From: Pirellulaceae bacterium
GTDB taxonomy: Bacteria; Planctomycetota; Planctomycetia; Pirellulales; Pirellulaceae
Assembly: GCA_029243025.1 (NCBI GenBank)
Contig: JAQWSU010000046.1
Location: 1 to 55,591, forward strand
Direction: 5' to 3'
DNA: 55,591 bases
The notes beneath the pieces are model-generated. The model saw nothing but the letters and a program-made list of their open reading frames with translations, was not told the DNA's origin and searched no databases. Positions 1 to 8,708 of this stretch are shown piece after piece. Positions within the stretch are counted from its first letter, which is position 1; every line of letters starts with the position of its first letter. The translations under genes and the position numbers were made by a program.

Positions 1-351
1 CGCACGTTGCTCATAAAGCTGGTTAACGCGCTAGCTGAATTACTCAACCGCCAGAATTTATTCCCCTCCATCGGATGGAGGCGATTGCAAGCAGCGTTCT
101 CATCGGTTCCCCCTCGTCCCGTTGAAGTGTGTAGCACGTCCGCCAGTAAACCAACTTGGCAGAATCTTGTACAGCAAATCGCCTGCAGGCGCTTCAGGTA
201 CCACCGCCTCAGATGGTCCCTGAAATGGTCGTTTTGCCCCCTGCCCGCAGACGTGATTTCGAGCCTTTTGTAGTAGGTCTAGCGGGTTTTCAAACCACCG
301 AATCCGCACCTAACAAACAACATGACCAGCTGACATGAGCGCCCCAAGAAA
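1..351. other. Left edge, no gene supported
   Basis: I see no convincing coding sequence here. The short open frames on both strands are rich in Arg, Pro and Ser and match no family I know. A 7-bp inverted repeat (CCTCCAT at 65-71, ATGGAGG at 75-81) could form a small hairpin but has no U-run. The stretch probably holds the 3' flank of the thioredoxin-like gene at 352 and the edge of something outside the window. Confidence 0.5.
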
Positions 352-993
352 TCACAACCCTCGTTTTTCTTGGTAAGGCTTCGCATATTCTTCCAAGGAC
401 GCTCGAATTGTCGATCGGGTTTCATCACTGGAATGTTTCGCGGTTTGTTCCAACATCTTCATGAAGTGTTCAATGCCGGCAGGCTCCACCGGACAGCCAA
501 TATTTCCGTTTGGCCCATCGGCACTAATCAGCTCGTCACCTCCCGCGTCCAAAATCACCATCCACGGTATCCCACCGGTTCGATCACCACGAAGCCGAGT
601 CGCCACTTGTTCGCCATTCGTCATCTCATCCGTGTCAATCTTGACCACGATATAATCCTCAGCCAGCAATGCATGATTCGGCTCGAGAAACTTCTCGAGT
701 ACGCCACACCACCCTCACCATGGTGCCCCCAGATGAATGAAGACGTTCTTGTCCTTCACTTTGGCTTCCGTGAGCGCGTTTGCCAAAACAACTTCGGCAT
801 CAGAAGATTTCGTATCCGGCTGAGCGGATGCGGCAGACGCAGACCCATCCAGCGGCGGATCGCCAGCCACAACAGACTCTTTGCTGCCCGGATCGACTCG
901 ATCAGTCTGGCTGTTTTCCAGAGCAGTTCGACTACAAGCTGAGATCAACAAGAGCACCACCATGCTTGAGTAAAAAGCATCCAAGCGTCTCAT
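352..993 (-). CDS. Thioredoxin-like lipoprotein, candidate selenoprotein (UGA at 715-717 read as Sec93)
   Basis: Predicted 213-residue exported thiol/disulfide protein. The N-terminus has a lipobox-like hydrophobic stretch ending LLISAC (Cys about 20), a low-complexity linker, then a thioredoxin fold whose strand VFIHLGAPW runs straight into UGA followed in the same frame by GWCGVLEKFL. The active site therefore reads W-U-G-W-C (Sec93, Cys96) where a thioredoxin has WCxxC. The fold continues after UGA (IVVKIDTDE, then GIPWMVILDAGG with the cis-Pro), so this is one gene read through UGA. The part after UGA has no Shine-Dalgarno and no active site of its own. The start is the ATG at 993, behind AAGGGGGAAGTG; a GTG lies one codon upstream. 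A hairpin follows the UGA (682..699). Alternatives are a recent Cys-to-UGA nonsense mutation or a sequencing error. The fold call is firm; Sec is an inference strengthened by the other UGA genes in the window. Confidence 0.75.
682..699 (-). promoter_or_regulatory. Putative bacterial SECIS hairpin of the thioredoxin-like gene
   Basis: On the minus strand, 15 nt after the UGA, CTCGAGAA-GT-TTCTCGAG forms a perfect inverted repeat. A realistic fold is a 6-bp stem with loop AAGUUU, which puts the loop G at +24 and U at +25. Bacterial SECIS elements carry their apical G/GU about 16-37 nt after UGA, so position and size fit. The loop differs from the GGUC loops of the other two candidates, so this is the weakest of the three. 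Confidence 0.55.
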
Positions 994-1381
994 CACTTCC
1001 CCCTTGAAATGCGTGATGGCTGATTCGATTCACCATCAAAAAATGAAACCCAATTACAGGGGACAAATCCGAACGTTAGCGATCATAAATATCCGCGATT
1101 GACCGTTTCAAGGCAAGCGACATCGTTCAGGGACAAATTAAACCTCCCCTCGTTCTTTAGCCCTGAAAATCGCACTCGAAACGATCGCGAACTTTTCTTC
1201 ACAGATTTCATCTCGTTCATCAAAGATCGATTATCCGTCTCTTCACCCGCTTCCTCAGCGATTCTGACCGGAACAATTCTCGACATGAAATCGCCAACAT
1301 CGCCTGAGGCGATTCGACGTCTCCCAAATCTCACGATGCATCCGAATCGCTCAACGGCCATTTCTTACCATCACGGCAAGG
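994..1381. other. Intergenic region, no gene supported
   Basis: It lies between the thioredoxin-like gene, whose promoter it should contain, and the terminator of the LamG gene. Overlapping frames of about 90 codons exist on both strands (1083..1361 minus, 1099..1398 plus), but neither has a good ribosome binding site or a recognisable domain. Confidence 0.4.
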
Positions 1382-1414
1382 TAAAAAAAATCCGCTGACC
1401 AACGGTCAGCGGAT
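1382..1414 (-). terminator. Rho-independent terminator of the LamG/PEP-CTERM gene
   Basis: An 11-bp perfect stem (ATCCGCTGACC at 1390-1400, GGTCAGCGGAT at 1404-1414) with a 3-nt loop is followed on the minus strand by an uninterrupted run of eight U. It lies 34 bases beyond the stop codon of the gene ending at 1448. Confidence 0.9.
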
Positions 1415-1447
1415 TCGTAATCAAAACTGCTTATCTAAAAATCATCA

Positions 1448-2260
1448 CTAGCTTCGCTTGCGGAAACGCAGCAAACCAGCCAAGCCGATGAAAACGATCG
1501 TCAACGACGACGGTTCCGGAATCGACAGCGGCGATGCGCCTGCGGCCAAGCTCGCAACTTGACCGTCGCTTAAGGCGAAATCATAGATCGCAGCATCATC
1601 GATGTTACCCAAGAAGTTACAGCAATCACTTCCACGGAGAATACCACCAAGGGTCGTAGTGTCCGGTGCGAAACCATCATTGACGAACGAAGCGTAATCG
1701 AAACTCTGGTCTTCAACGCCATCGATGTAAAGAGTTCCAACATGATCCGTGTCGACCCACGCCATGTGACGCCAAGTATCATCAAACAGATCGCCATTCG
1801 AGAACTGATGACCAGGACTTCCACCATTTCGGAAGAAGAAATCAAACTTTGCATCGGAACTGTTATTCTTTGTGCCCAAGTTGAACAGCGGATTGTTATT
1901 CGTCGTCATGCCTTCAGAAAAGACTCGGTCGTCCGAATTCGCTGTTCCCTCGCCTTTCACCCACATGGAAATCGTGAAAGCCGATTGAGTGGTAAGAGGC
2001 AAGTTTGAATTCTGTGTTACGTTCACCAAGGTTCCGGCAGCGCCATCAAAAGCGGCGGACTTACCACCGGCGGGCAAGCTAGTTGGAATGTCCGCATCAA
2101 AGGATACGCCACCGAGGATTTCTCCCTCGTTACCGTTTCCTGATTGATCGGCTGTGTTGTCGTCAAAATCCCAGTAACCCACCAATCCATCCGCGCTGGC
2201 CGACGAAGTCAGGGTCAGACTAAGACAAAACAAGAAAAGAAGAGAGTGCCGCAACTTCAT
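1448..2260 (-). CDS. LamG-fold PEP-CTERM secreted protein
   Basis: A 270-residue exported protein. A signal peptide (MKLRHSLLFLF to SASA) is followed by a concanavalin-like LamG jelly roll over about residues 25-235 (GLVGYWDFDD, FTISMWVKGEG, WRHMAWVDTDHVGTLYIDG, DDAAIYDFALSDGQVASLA), then IPEPSS, a membrane helix and RFRKRS, a canonical PEP-CTERM sorting tail. Start ATG 2260 is chosen because GAGGAG lies 7 nt upstream; a longer in-frame extension would bury the signal peptide. Proteins of this kind are exported and probably processed by an exosortase. The ligand is unknown. It is transcribed alone, ending at the strong terminator at 1382..1414. Confidence 0.88.
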   Translation of the reverse strand: MKLRHSLLFLFCLSLTLTSSASADGLVGYWDFDDNTADQSGNGNEGEILGGVSFDADIPTSLPAGGKSAAFDGAAGTLVNVTQNSNLPLTTQSAFTISMWVKGEGTANSDDRVFSEGMTTNNNPLFNLGTKNNSSDAKFDFFFRNGGSPGHQFSNGDLFDDTWRHMAWVDTDHVGTLYIDGVEDQSFDYASFVNDGFAPDTTTLGGILRGSDCCNFLGNIDDAAIYDFALSDGQVASLAAGASPLSIPEPSSLTIVFIGLAGLLRFRKRS

Positions 2261-2686
2261 AAAGAACTCCTCGTGATGAGAACGTCGAAAGATCTCGTGA
2301 TAAGAAAAAGCGAATTTTTTTTCGCGTAATTTCGTATTCTTCGAATCTGTTCGGCTCAGTAGCGTTCTCGTACGGGAGAGGAATGGCGACGAAAATTCGT
2401 CGCCATAGAACGGAGGCGATGACTGATTTCTGTCAATTAGGTTTCCTGATTCCGCCCTCTTTCGGACAAGATAATTTTGCAAAGTTCACAAAACTGAGCG
2501 CAAAAAATGGCGTCGCATAAAAAGCGTGTTAACCAATAGCAACACCCATCGAAGGAGCCATCCAATCAACCCCGAGTGAAGTTCGGCTAGATCTTTATCT
2601 CATCGCAGGTTGCATGGCGCTGATTGCATGGCGCTGATTGCATGGCGCAGCATGACCGATGGCATCCGCGCTTGAAACGCGACGAC
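2261..2686. other. Intergenic region with a 14-bp minisatellite
   Basis: It separates the start of the LamG gene from the end of arsA, both on the minus strand, so it should hold the promoter of the former and the transcript end of the latter. Apart from the tandem repeat at 2611..2648 I see no gene and no obvious terminator. Confidence 0.5.
2611..2648. repeat. 14-bp tandem repeat, about 2.7 copies
   Basis: TGCATGGCGCTGAT occurs at 2611-2624 and 2625-2638, with a partial copy TGCATGGCGC at 2639-2648, all identical. It lies just beyond the 3' end of arsA. Confidence 0.95.
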
Positions 2687-4459
2687 TTAAGATCGAGGAG
2701 TCGAGACAATTTGGCGCAGGCCAGCTAGTCCTATCGGGGGAATCTCTTGCCAGGGCACCAGCGCGATACGATCAGCCAACTTGTTCTGGACCATCGCAAT
2801 GAAATGTCGCTCATGGTGCTGCCGCTCCATCAAAACGGGATCCGTAACATTCAGCGGAACCAAACTTTGATTGACCACCCAAGCGTAAGGCTCGATTTGA
2901 GCTCTGCGCAGATCTTCTTGCAACCTGGCCGCTTCGTGCACCGGAGTAGCTTCCGGCACCGTGACGATCAAGACGCGGGTAAATTCGGGATCACGCAACA
3001 AAGGAAGTAACTGGGAAACTGGAGGAGAAATCTGAGTCGACTGTCGATCCAGTTCACGATGGTAAGCCAGTGCGGAATCCAGCAGCAAAATGGTGTGACC
3101 CGTTGGCGCTGTATCAAGTACAACGAATCGATCGGTACCATCGGAAACGGCCCTGGCAAATGCACGAAAAACGGCAACTTCCTCCGTGCAAGGTGAGCTC
3201 AAATCTTCCTGTAATAACTTTTTCCCCGCCTCATCGAGATTTTCACCCGCTGTCTGCATTACCTCCTTCACATAGGCGGATGTTTCCATCTGCGGATCAA
3301 TGCACGCAACCGATAAATTTGCAAGTTTCTCTTCAGCCAAGGTTGCTGACAAATGGGAAGCTGGATCGGTGGTCGACAGATCAACCTGAAAACCACGTTC
3401 AGCGAGTGCGACCGCGACGGCTGCAGCAACAGTCGTTTTCCCGACGCCGCCCTTCCCCATGGCCAAGATCACGCCATGCCCACTGGCAGCAAGCTGGTCG
3501 ATAATTGAACTAATTTGATCTGGCTGAGATTCCATCATCCTTGCATCGAGCGAGCGATTGATCGAGGTAAGTTCCTGGGGTGCATGAATAACCTGTCGCA
3601 GTGCGTCAATCCCCAACAAACTGCCGGAAGCAAGCGGCACGGTTGTCCGATGCAGTGCCTTTAAGTCGACTGGCATCTTGGCGAGTGCCGTCTGGCAGCG
3701 AACTTGGAGCGACTTCGCCACGCGATCACCGACGGCAGGATTGTCGAATGCTCCATTTACAATCAGATACTGATTTTCGACGCCAAGTTTTTTCAACTCA
3801 ACACTCGTTCTCGCAGCTTCCCGGGACGCCGATATTTCGGGACGGGTTACAAGTACGAGCGTTGTCAAATCAGGATCACGCAGCGAATTAACCGTTTCCT
3901 GATAGACCTGTTGCTGGACTTGCAAACCGGCCAATGAGCCCAAGCAAGAGCTTCCGGTCGTGTTGGCCTCCATGAATCCGGTCCATGCCGATGGCAAGGT
4001 CAACAATCTCAATGTATGTCCGGTGGGAGCCGTATCGAACACGATGTGATCAAACGATTGCGTCGCCTGCTGATCACCGAGCAACCGCGCGAATTCATCA
4101 AACGCAGCAATCTCTAAGGTACAAGCGCCGGAAAACTGCTCCTCCATACTTTCCACTGCCGCAACAGGTAGTACTCCACGATACGGTCCCACAATCCGTT
4201 CGCGATATTCACGAGCTGCTAACTCGGGATCGATATTCATCGCCATCAAATTCGCAACTAGGCGAACAGCGGTTGGCTTCGTATCAAGTGGGGTGGCCAA
4301 CACCTCATCCAAATTAGAAGCTGGGTCGGTTGAAACAAGCAAGACTTGCCGACCTCGATCGGCGAGCTCAATGGCAGCCGCACAGGCCATGGAAGTCTTG
4401 CCTACTCCGCCTTTCCCAGTAAACAAGAGATTGCGAGTAGGATCTTTGAGAAACTGCAT
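2687..4459 (-). CDS. arsA: ArsA, arsenite-stimulated pump-driving ATPase
   Basis: 590 residues, matching the two-domain bacterial ArsA (about 583). Each half carries a deviant Walker A, GKGGVGKT, at about 15-22 and 333-340, and each half has the ArsA signature DTAPTGHT. The metalloid-site cysteines are present in context: FSGACTLEIAAF, SSCLGSLAGL and SSPCTEEVAVF, corresponding to Cys113, Cys172 and Cys422 of the plasmid R773 protein. In that system ArsA hydrolyses ATP to energise arsenite export through ArsB or Acr3 and accepts As(III) from ArsD. Start ATG 4459 gives the usual N-terminus; a longer reading adds 18 unlikely residues. arsD lies 26 bp upstream on the same strand. No arsenite permease is in the window. 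Confidence 0.95.
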   Translation of the reverse strand: MQFLKDPTRNLLFTGKGGVGKTSMACAAAIELADRGRQVLLVSTDPASNLDEVLATPLDTKPTAVRLVANLMAMNIDPELAAREYRERIVGPYRGVLPVAAVESMEEQFSGACTLEIAAFDEFARLLGDQQATQSFDHIVFDTAPTGHTLRLLTLPSAWTGFMEANTTGSSCLGSLAGLQVQQQVYQETVNSLRDPDLTTLVLVTRPEISASREAARTSVELKKLGVENQYLIVNGAFDNPAVGDRVAKSLQVRCQTALAKMPVDLKALHRTTVPLASGSLLGIDALRQVIHAPQELTSINRSLDARMMESQPDQISSIIDQLAASGHGVILAMGKGGVGKTTVAAAVAVALAERGFQVDLSTTDPASHLSATLAEEKLANLSVACIDPQMETSAYVKEVMQTAGENLDEAGKKLLQEDLSSPCTEEVAVFRAFARAVSDGTDRFVVLDTAPTGHTILLLDSALAYHRELDRQSTQISPPVSQLLPLLRDPEFTRVLIVTVPEATPVHEAARLQEDLRRAQIEPYAWVVNQSLVPLNVTDPVLMERQHHERHFIAMVQNKLADRIALVPWQEIPPIGLAGLRQIVSTPRS

Positions 4460-4485
4460 GGAAAACCGTTTTCGTTGACACCCAA

Positions 4486-4854
4486 TCAACAACAACCCGT
4501 GTCGCCACAGCAACCGCCATCATCCGCAATCGGTAGTGAGGTCTTTTGCTGTTTTGTTCCCGTCCACAAGGCGAGGTTATCCCGAGTCGGATATTCGCTG
4601 CGGCTCACGATGCGATCATCGACGATAATCAAAGGCAGACATTCGACCCCTTCGTCAGCAAGCATCTGTTGAACGATTGGGTTACTCGAGAATTGGATCG
4701 GGTCTTGTGCCAAATTAAACCGATCGACATGGTTCCCCTGTGATTCAAGCCAATCAAGATCGGCTGCAAAACGGGGTAATACCGGATCGACGTCGGGTCC
4801 ACAGACACCTGTTGAACAACACATCGCTCTGTCGAAAATCTGAACTTTGCTCAT
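4486..4854 (-). CDS. arsD: ArsD, arsenic metallochaperone
   Basis: 122 residues with the ArsD hallmark cysteines: CCSTGVCG places Cys12, Cys13 and Cys18 exactly as in R773 ArsD, and the C-terminus has two vicinal pairs (GGCCGDTGCC). The family binds As(III)/Sb(III), passes it to ArsA and is a weak trans-acting repressor of ars operons. Start ATG 4854 follows CGAGGAGATCGGG. An upstream TTG would add 19 residues before the conserved MSKVQIFDRA and is rejected. It is first of the arsD-arsA pair, 26 bp apart. No arsR gene is visible upstream. Confidence 0.95.
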   Translation of the reverse strand: MSKVQIFDRAMCCSTGVCGPDVDPVLPRFAADLDWLESQGNHVDRFNLAQDPIQFSSNPIVQQMLADEGVECLPLIIVDDRIVSRSEYPTRDNLALWTGTKQQKTSLPIADDGGCCGDTGCC

Positions 4855-5280
4855 CCCGATCTCCTCGATTCTTGAATCAGACTTCGTCAACCACACAGGA
4901 TTCCTGCTCAACGACAGCAGCCCGAAGCAGCGTCACATCACGCTGTCCCACGAAGACCTGCCTGCTTATCCACGACGAACCATATCGCCAACTCGTCATG
5001 GAGTCAATAATCGATCCATGGGCGGGTTCCCCATCCGATCCAACCCAAACGACCTGGGCTCACCCCGTCCGAGTCCCTGACTCTGCCCAGCCTCTATGGG
5101 CGACAATGCCTGAGCTGCCTTGAGACAAACCGCAGCTTAAGACATCTACCATGACACATCGATTGCGAACCGCCAACCATGAAAACAACCGGTCATCTTG
5201 CCAAGAGCAGGCGAAAACGACTTGTCCAGCCGTGCATAGCAACGAACAAGCTGAGCCGTCGCAGAAAATCCAGACGTTTT
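4855..5280. other. Intergenic region upstream of arsDA, no gene supported
   Basis: This is where an arsR regulator would be expected. I looked for the ArsR winged helix (a VSRHLxxLRxAGLV-like segment) on both strands and did not find it. Short open frames exist (for example minus 5060..5242 and a roughly 55-codon frame ending near 4866), but neither resembles a known family. The arsDA promoter should lie here. Confidence 0.5.
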
Positions 5281-5320
5281 CCTAGGCAGATACTGAAATT
5301 CCTAGGCAGATACTGAAATC
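5281..5320. repeat. 20-bp tandem duplication at the end of the sulfotransferase gene
   Basis: CCTAGGCAGATACTGAAAT plus one base occurs twice in succession (5281-5300, 5301-5320). The right copy encodes the last residues and TAG stop of the sulfotransferase on the minus strand; the left copy duplicates that end downstream. Confidence 0.95.
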
Positions 5321-6186
5321 GTATGATTTAGTGGGTAACCATAAGCCCTTAATCCTCGATTCGCCCAAAACGTGGCGAGCCACCATTTGAAGGGCGAGAT
5401 TTGATGCTGGTATTCCTGATCAAACAGAATTCTTTTCGGACCTTTTCGACGCATTCGATTGCCAGCAAACACATGGTGTTCCTGTGCCCAAAACTCAAGC
5501 TGTTGAGGCTCGAACTCCAGTCCAATATTTGCAAGGACCCGACGAAGCTGCTGCTCAGGACTGGTCACCAAGTCTTCGTATCGAACACGACAGTAACGAA
5601 GTTTCTTCCGCCGAATAATGCGGGAGACAGCTAAATTGATACGATTCCATGAACGAGCAGCTGAATAAAATCCATACGACCTTTTCTTCCAGATCGAATC
5701 AACCGAGCCTTTCCTCTTCCTACGCATTCCTTTGCGTTGGTAACTAAAGGCCACAGCACGAGCATCGCGAACCATATGCACGACGAACAAATCAATCGCT
5801 GAAGATCGAACAAGTTTATTCAAGCGTTGAAGGCTTTTCGAGCTGTCGCACAAAAAACGTTCTTTTCGAACAGAAGTCATCGCTCGCAGCAACGTCAAAT
5901 TCCGTGATGCGAACTTCGACAAGTCATTTGTGTTGACTTCAAAACCGGACGCCCCATCGGCATGCTCGACTGACTTCCTGACTTGCTGCCAATAATCACA
6001 TTCCGAAAACTTCACGCCGCACATGCAAAGCGAATCGCTGCGCAGTAAATCAGGTAATTTCTGCTCAGCTTGCGACAGCTCACCGGCGCTTCGAATTTGG
6101 GAATGCGACCCGAACATCAGGTCGAGCAATGTCGTGCCACTGTGGCCAGCACCTGCAATGTAAATCAATGGAAAAGTCTGACTCAT
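5302..6186 (-). CDS. Sulfotransferase family protein
   Basis: 294 residues. The N-terminal strand and loop AGAGHSGTTLLDLMFGSH (about 11-28) is a PAPS 5'-phosphosulfate-binding loop, and MVRDARAVAFSYQRKG (about 138-153) is the 3'-phosphate-binding segment of the sulfotransferase fold (an Arg and Ser/Tyr on an R-D-A-R-A-V core). DLMFGSHSQIRSAGEL resembles the carbohydrate and protein-tyrosine sulfotransferase group. It likely moves sulfate from PAPS to a polysaccharide or lipid; the acceptor cannot be read from sequence. Start ATG 6186 is preceded by CCGGTGGGT. No signal peptide, so it is cytoplasmic or membrane-associated. It appears monocistronic. Confidence 0.88.
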   Translation of the reverse strand: MSQTFPLIYIAGAGHSGTTLLDLMFGSHSQIRSAGELSQAEQKLPDLLRSDSLCMCGVKFSECDYWQQVRKSVEHADGASGFEVNTNDLSKFASRNLTLLRAMTSVRKERFLCDSSKSLQRLNKLVRSSAIDLFVVHMVRDARAVAFSYQRKGMRRKRKGSVDSIWKKRSYGFYSAARSWNRINLAVSRIIRRKKLRYCRVRYEDLVTSPEQQLRRVLANIGLEFEPQQLEFWAQEHHVFAGNRMRRKGPKRILFDQEYQHQISPFKWWLATFWANRGLRAYGYPLNHTISVSA

Positions 6187-6407
6187 ACCCACCGGTCCAG
6201 AAGATCTCGGGACACCACATAACAACCGTCTACCAGCGCCGATTTTAGATGACTTTTGCTCCTGCTCCTAGATCAGGTTATCCCGCGAAATCTTGCCTTT
6301 CCATGCCCTGCTAGAATCCAACCTAAGTCGAATGGAATGTCCCTCTTTTGCGATCGTGCCAAGCAATTCAACAGACGACTGTTTCCATCAGAATCGGGAC
6401 TGCTCCC

Positions 6408-7940
6408 TCAGTCGACAAATGGGGCCGGAGCACCGTCGAGCATGGCCAGATCTGAACAAAAGGGCGAAGCTGGAAGGCCAGCTCGATTGTACAACTTGCA
6501 AGTCAGAGGATTAATCTCGTAGGCATAGCGAACGGCAAGCGGCTTCGTTAAACCGTCGCACTGAACCTCAACAGTCTTATCACGAATGATGGCAACAGCC
6601 GGAGACCAACGTCCTTTTTCATCAGCCAGCTCAAAATGGGCCAACTGCCCATCGACTTGTTCCTGTGGCGGAGACAATCCATCTTTCCTTGCAATCATGA
6701 GTCCACTTTCGGAGTGCGAGAAATGAACGATTGCTCGGTCATCCAAAAACTCAACTCGGTCGAACAATGGACCACTGGAAGCAATCGGTTGCTTGTAGGC
6801 TTTCGACAAAGCCATCAGGGCAAGACGCTCGCCCACATCAACTTTATTCGCAGGATGAATATCCTCGTCGAGCAGATCGATGGTGACGACCATTCCGGCA
6901 TGAGGCAGTCGAGCAACCTGGCGTTGCTGCTCTCGCAAATAAGGCCAATTGGGTCCGGCGCCACTTCCTGGTAGTTGGACAAAATAGAAAGGAAGTAAAT
7001 CGTCGTTGAAGGCATTTCGCCAGCCAGAAATCAAGCCACGCATCTTATGCTGATAATCCCGAGGATCCTCACCCTTGCCTGAATTTGACTCCCCTTGATA
7101 CCAAATCACCCCACGCACCGAAAAACGTTGGATCGGCGCAATTCGAGAATGAAATAGCCTCGCGGGCAACCAGTTCTCATCTCGAGCGCGCACACCGCCC
7201 GACAACTGCCGAAGACCCACCAGATCACTCTGATCACCAAGCTCCAGTTCGCGACGCAGCGTCGGATGCGACGCGAATGCAGATCGGGGTAGGTAAGGCT
7301 CAATGGGAGTTCCGCCCCTTGACGAGTCTACGATCCCAATTGGCACCCCTAAATCTGCGGATAGTCGACGAGCGAAATAAAAACCGACCGCTGAAAACCT
7401 TGAGGCAGTTTGCGGGGAACAAATTACCCATTGACCTGAACTCCTGAAATCTGCCAAGGGCTGTGACGCGGCAGCTTCAGCGATCCGGCGAAAACGTAGG
7501 GAGGGAAATGATGCGACGACCAAATGCTGCTTCGCAGCTGGTAGCCGTGAAGCCACAGAGGCCAACGTCATTGCCATATTGGATTGGCCGCTGGCGTGCC
7601 ACACGTCTCCGACAACAACATCTCGAAGCACCACCTCTTGCTGACTACCACTGACCATCAAGTCCCGCCCAGACGAAGCCGCACCCATCGGCTTCAATTC
7701 GACGATCCAAGCCCCATTTTGATCCGCTTTGGTCGACAATGCTTGATCTGCAAAACGAACACTCACTGGCTGACGACTCCCAGTCCAGCCCCAAATCTGA
7801 ACTGGCTGATCGCGTTGCAGCACCATGCGATCCCCAAAAATCTTGCCCAACCGCAACTCTGCACCCACCGGATTGGTCAGAATCACGAGCATCAAGATTG
7901 GCGCGAGCCACCGAATCCCCGATAAAATTTGATTGATCAT
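6408..7940 (-). CDS. Sialate O-acetylesterase-type SGNH esterase, secreted
   Basis: 510 residues with a signal peptide (MINQILSGIRWLAPILMLVILTNPVGA, cut here into MINQILSGIRW and LAPILMLVILTNPVGA). A beta-sandwich opening (LRLGKIFGDRMVLQRDQPV) is followed by the nucleophile motif ASGQSNMAM (Ser about 120) and by VIWYQGESNSG. These are hallmarks of the SASA family, which removes O-acetyl groups from sialic acids, xylan or other glycans. The usual WLCSGQSNMEMPL reads WHASGQSNMAMTL here, a mild variant. Start ATG 7940 has GAGG upstream. It was probably acquired for polysaccharide breakdown; a second SASA protein lies at 17332..18975. Confidence 0.9.
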   Translation of the reverse strand: MINQILSGIRWLAPILMLVILTNPVGAELRLGKIFGDRMVLQRDQPVQIWGWTGSRQPVSVRFADQALSTKADQNGAWIVELKPMGAASSGRDLMVSGSQQEVVLRDVVVGDVWHASGQSNMAMTLASVASRLPAAKQHLVVASFPSLRFRRIAEAAASQPLADFRSSGQWVICSPQTASRFSAVGFYFARRLSADLGVPIGIVDSSRGGTPIEPYLPRSAFASHPTLRRELELGDQSDLVGLRQLSGGVRARDENWLPARLFHSRIAPIQRFSVRGVIWYQGESNSGKGEDPRDYQHKMRGLISGWRNAFNDDLLPFYFVQLPGSGAGPNWPYLREQQRQVARLPHAGMVVTIDLLDEDIHPANKVDVGERLALMALSKAYKQPIASSGPLFDRVEFLDDRAIVHFSHSESGLMIARKDGLSPPQEQVDGQLAHFELADEKGRWSPAVAIIRDKTVEVQCDGLTKPLAVRYAYEINPLTCKLYNRAGLPASPFCSDLAMLDGAPAPFVD

Positions 7941-8102
7941 GGTTGCCTCTAATTTTTGCTCACTCGAGCCTACGAAGTCGATAAGTCGCAGCCTTAGAGT
8001 AACAAAAGCACCAAAACATCGCCAAACTCTCCCAAAAACGAGGGAGCCTCAGCCGTTCTCGACGTTCTCAGCAACCGTGATTCGGAAGCGATCGAAAGTT
8101 TC

Positions 8103-8137
8103 AAAAAAAGCGAGACACCCACTAAGTGGTGTCTCGC
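8103..8137 (-). terminator. Rho-independent terminator after the hypothetical gene ending at 8208
   Basis: The inverted repeat GCGAGACACC (8110-8119) and GGTGTCTCGC (8128-8137) can extend into the loop through CACT/AGTG. On the minus strand it is followed by a run of seven U (A-run at 8103-8109 on the plus strand). It lies 71 bases past the stop at 8208 and supports that gene being real. Confidence 0.88.
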
Positions 8138-8207
8138 CTGATCCGACATCGTCGTTCGATGATCGCGTTCACACTGCACAAAACGGCAAAGCGTGCCCGC
8201 TGAACAT

Positions 8208-8624
8208 TCAGCCCACATTCCAATCGTTACTGAACCATTCCACACGATCGGCACGACGAGGGCTGTAGTTTTTGTCAGCCTTAAACTTGTGTTGTTGTAA
8301 GAAACTCAGAAACAAATCAAATGGAACCTGCACGTGCTGGGCCACTACATCCACCTTATCGCTCTCCGGCTTCCAATCGTAGAGCAAGGAATTGTCGCGT
8401 TCGAACCATTCGTCCAAATACTTTGCATCGGTCGGACTCGTCGCCAACAAACCGCAACGATGTTTGCAAAGAAAACCTAATAATTTGCTAGCAAGCATCC
8501 TGGTATTGGCTGCATCATCCCCCATCGTGGCAGCAGCAATATTCCAAAGACTCACGAACTGATCTTCGTCCAGATCTGCGGGTTTTACGGTGAATTCAAT
8601 CTCAGTCAGGTCAAGCGTTTCCAT
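8208..8624 (-). CDS. Hypothetical acidic protein
   Basis: 138 residues, family not recognised. The protein is soluble and acidic (METLDLTEIEFTVKPADLDED at the start) with helical stretches (FVSLWNIAAATMG, MLASKLLGFLCKH) and two cysteines near CKHRCG. Start ATG 8624 is chosen because GAGG lies about 8 nt upstream; an in-frame start 14 codons earlier lacks this. No signal peptide or membrane helix. The strong terminator at 8103..8137 and normal amino-acid usage argue that it is expressed. Confidence 0.7.
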   Translation of the reverse strand: METLDLTEIEFTVKPADLDEDQFVSLWNIAAATMGDDAANTRMLASKLLGFLCKHRCGLLATSPTDAKYLDEWFERDNSLLYDWKPESDKVDVVAQHVQVPFDLFLSFLQQHKFKADKNYSPRRADRVEWFSNDWNVG

Positions 8625-8708
8625 GAAAACCTCATTTGGAGCAAATAAGCAAATGGCCGTATTCAATTCGGCAATCCGTGCCGATGGGCCAGCAAGAAGA
8701 GCACTGTC

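Noticed and set aside
4866-5242. A possible fourth UGA-interrupted gene on the minus strand upstream of arsD (open frame 5060..5242 followed in frame by about 55 more codons)
   Set aside because: The only hairpin with a GGUC loop lies about 6 nt after the UGA, too close for a SECIS, and neither side resembles a known protein or has a ribosome binding site.
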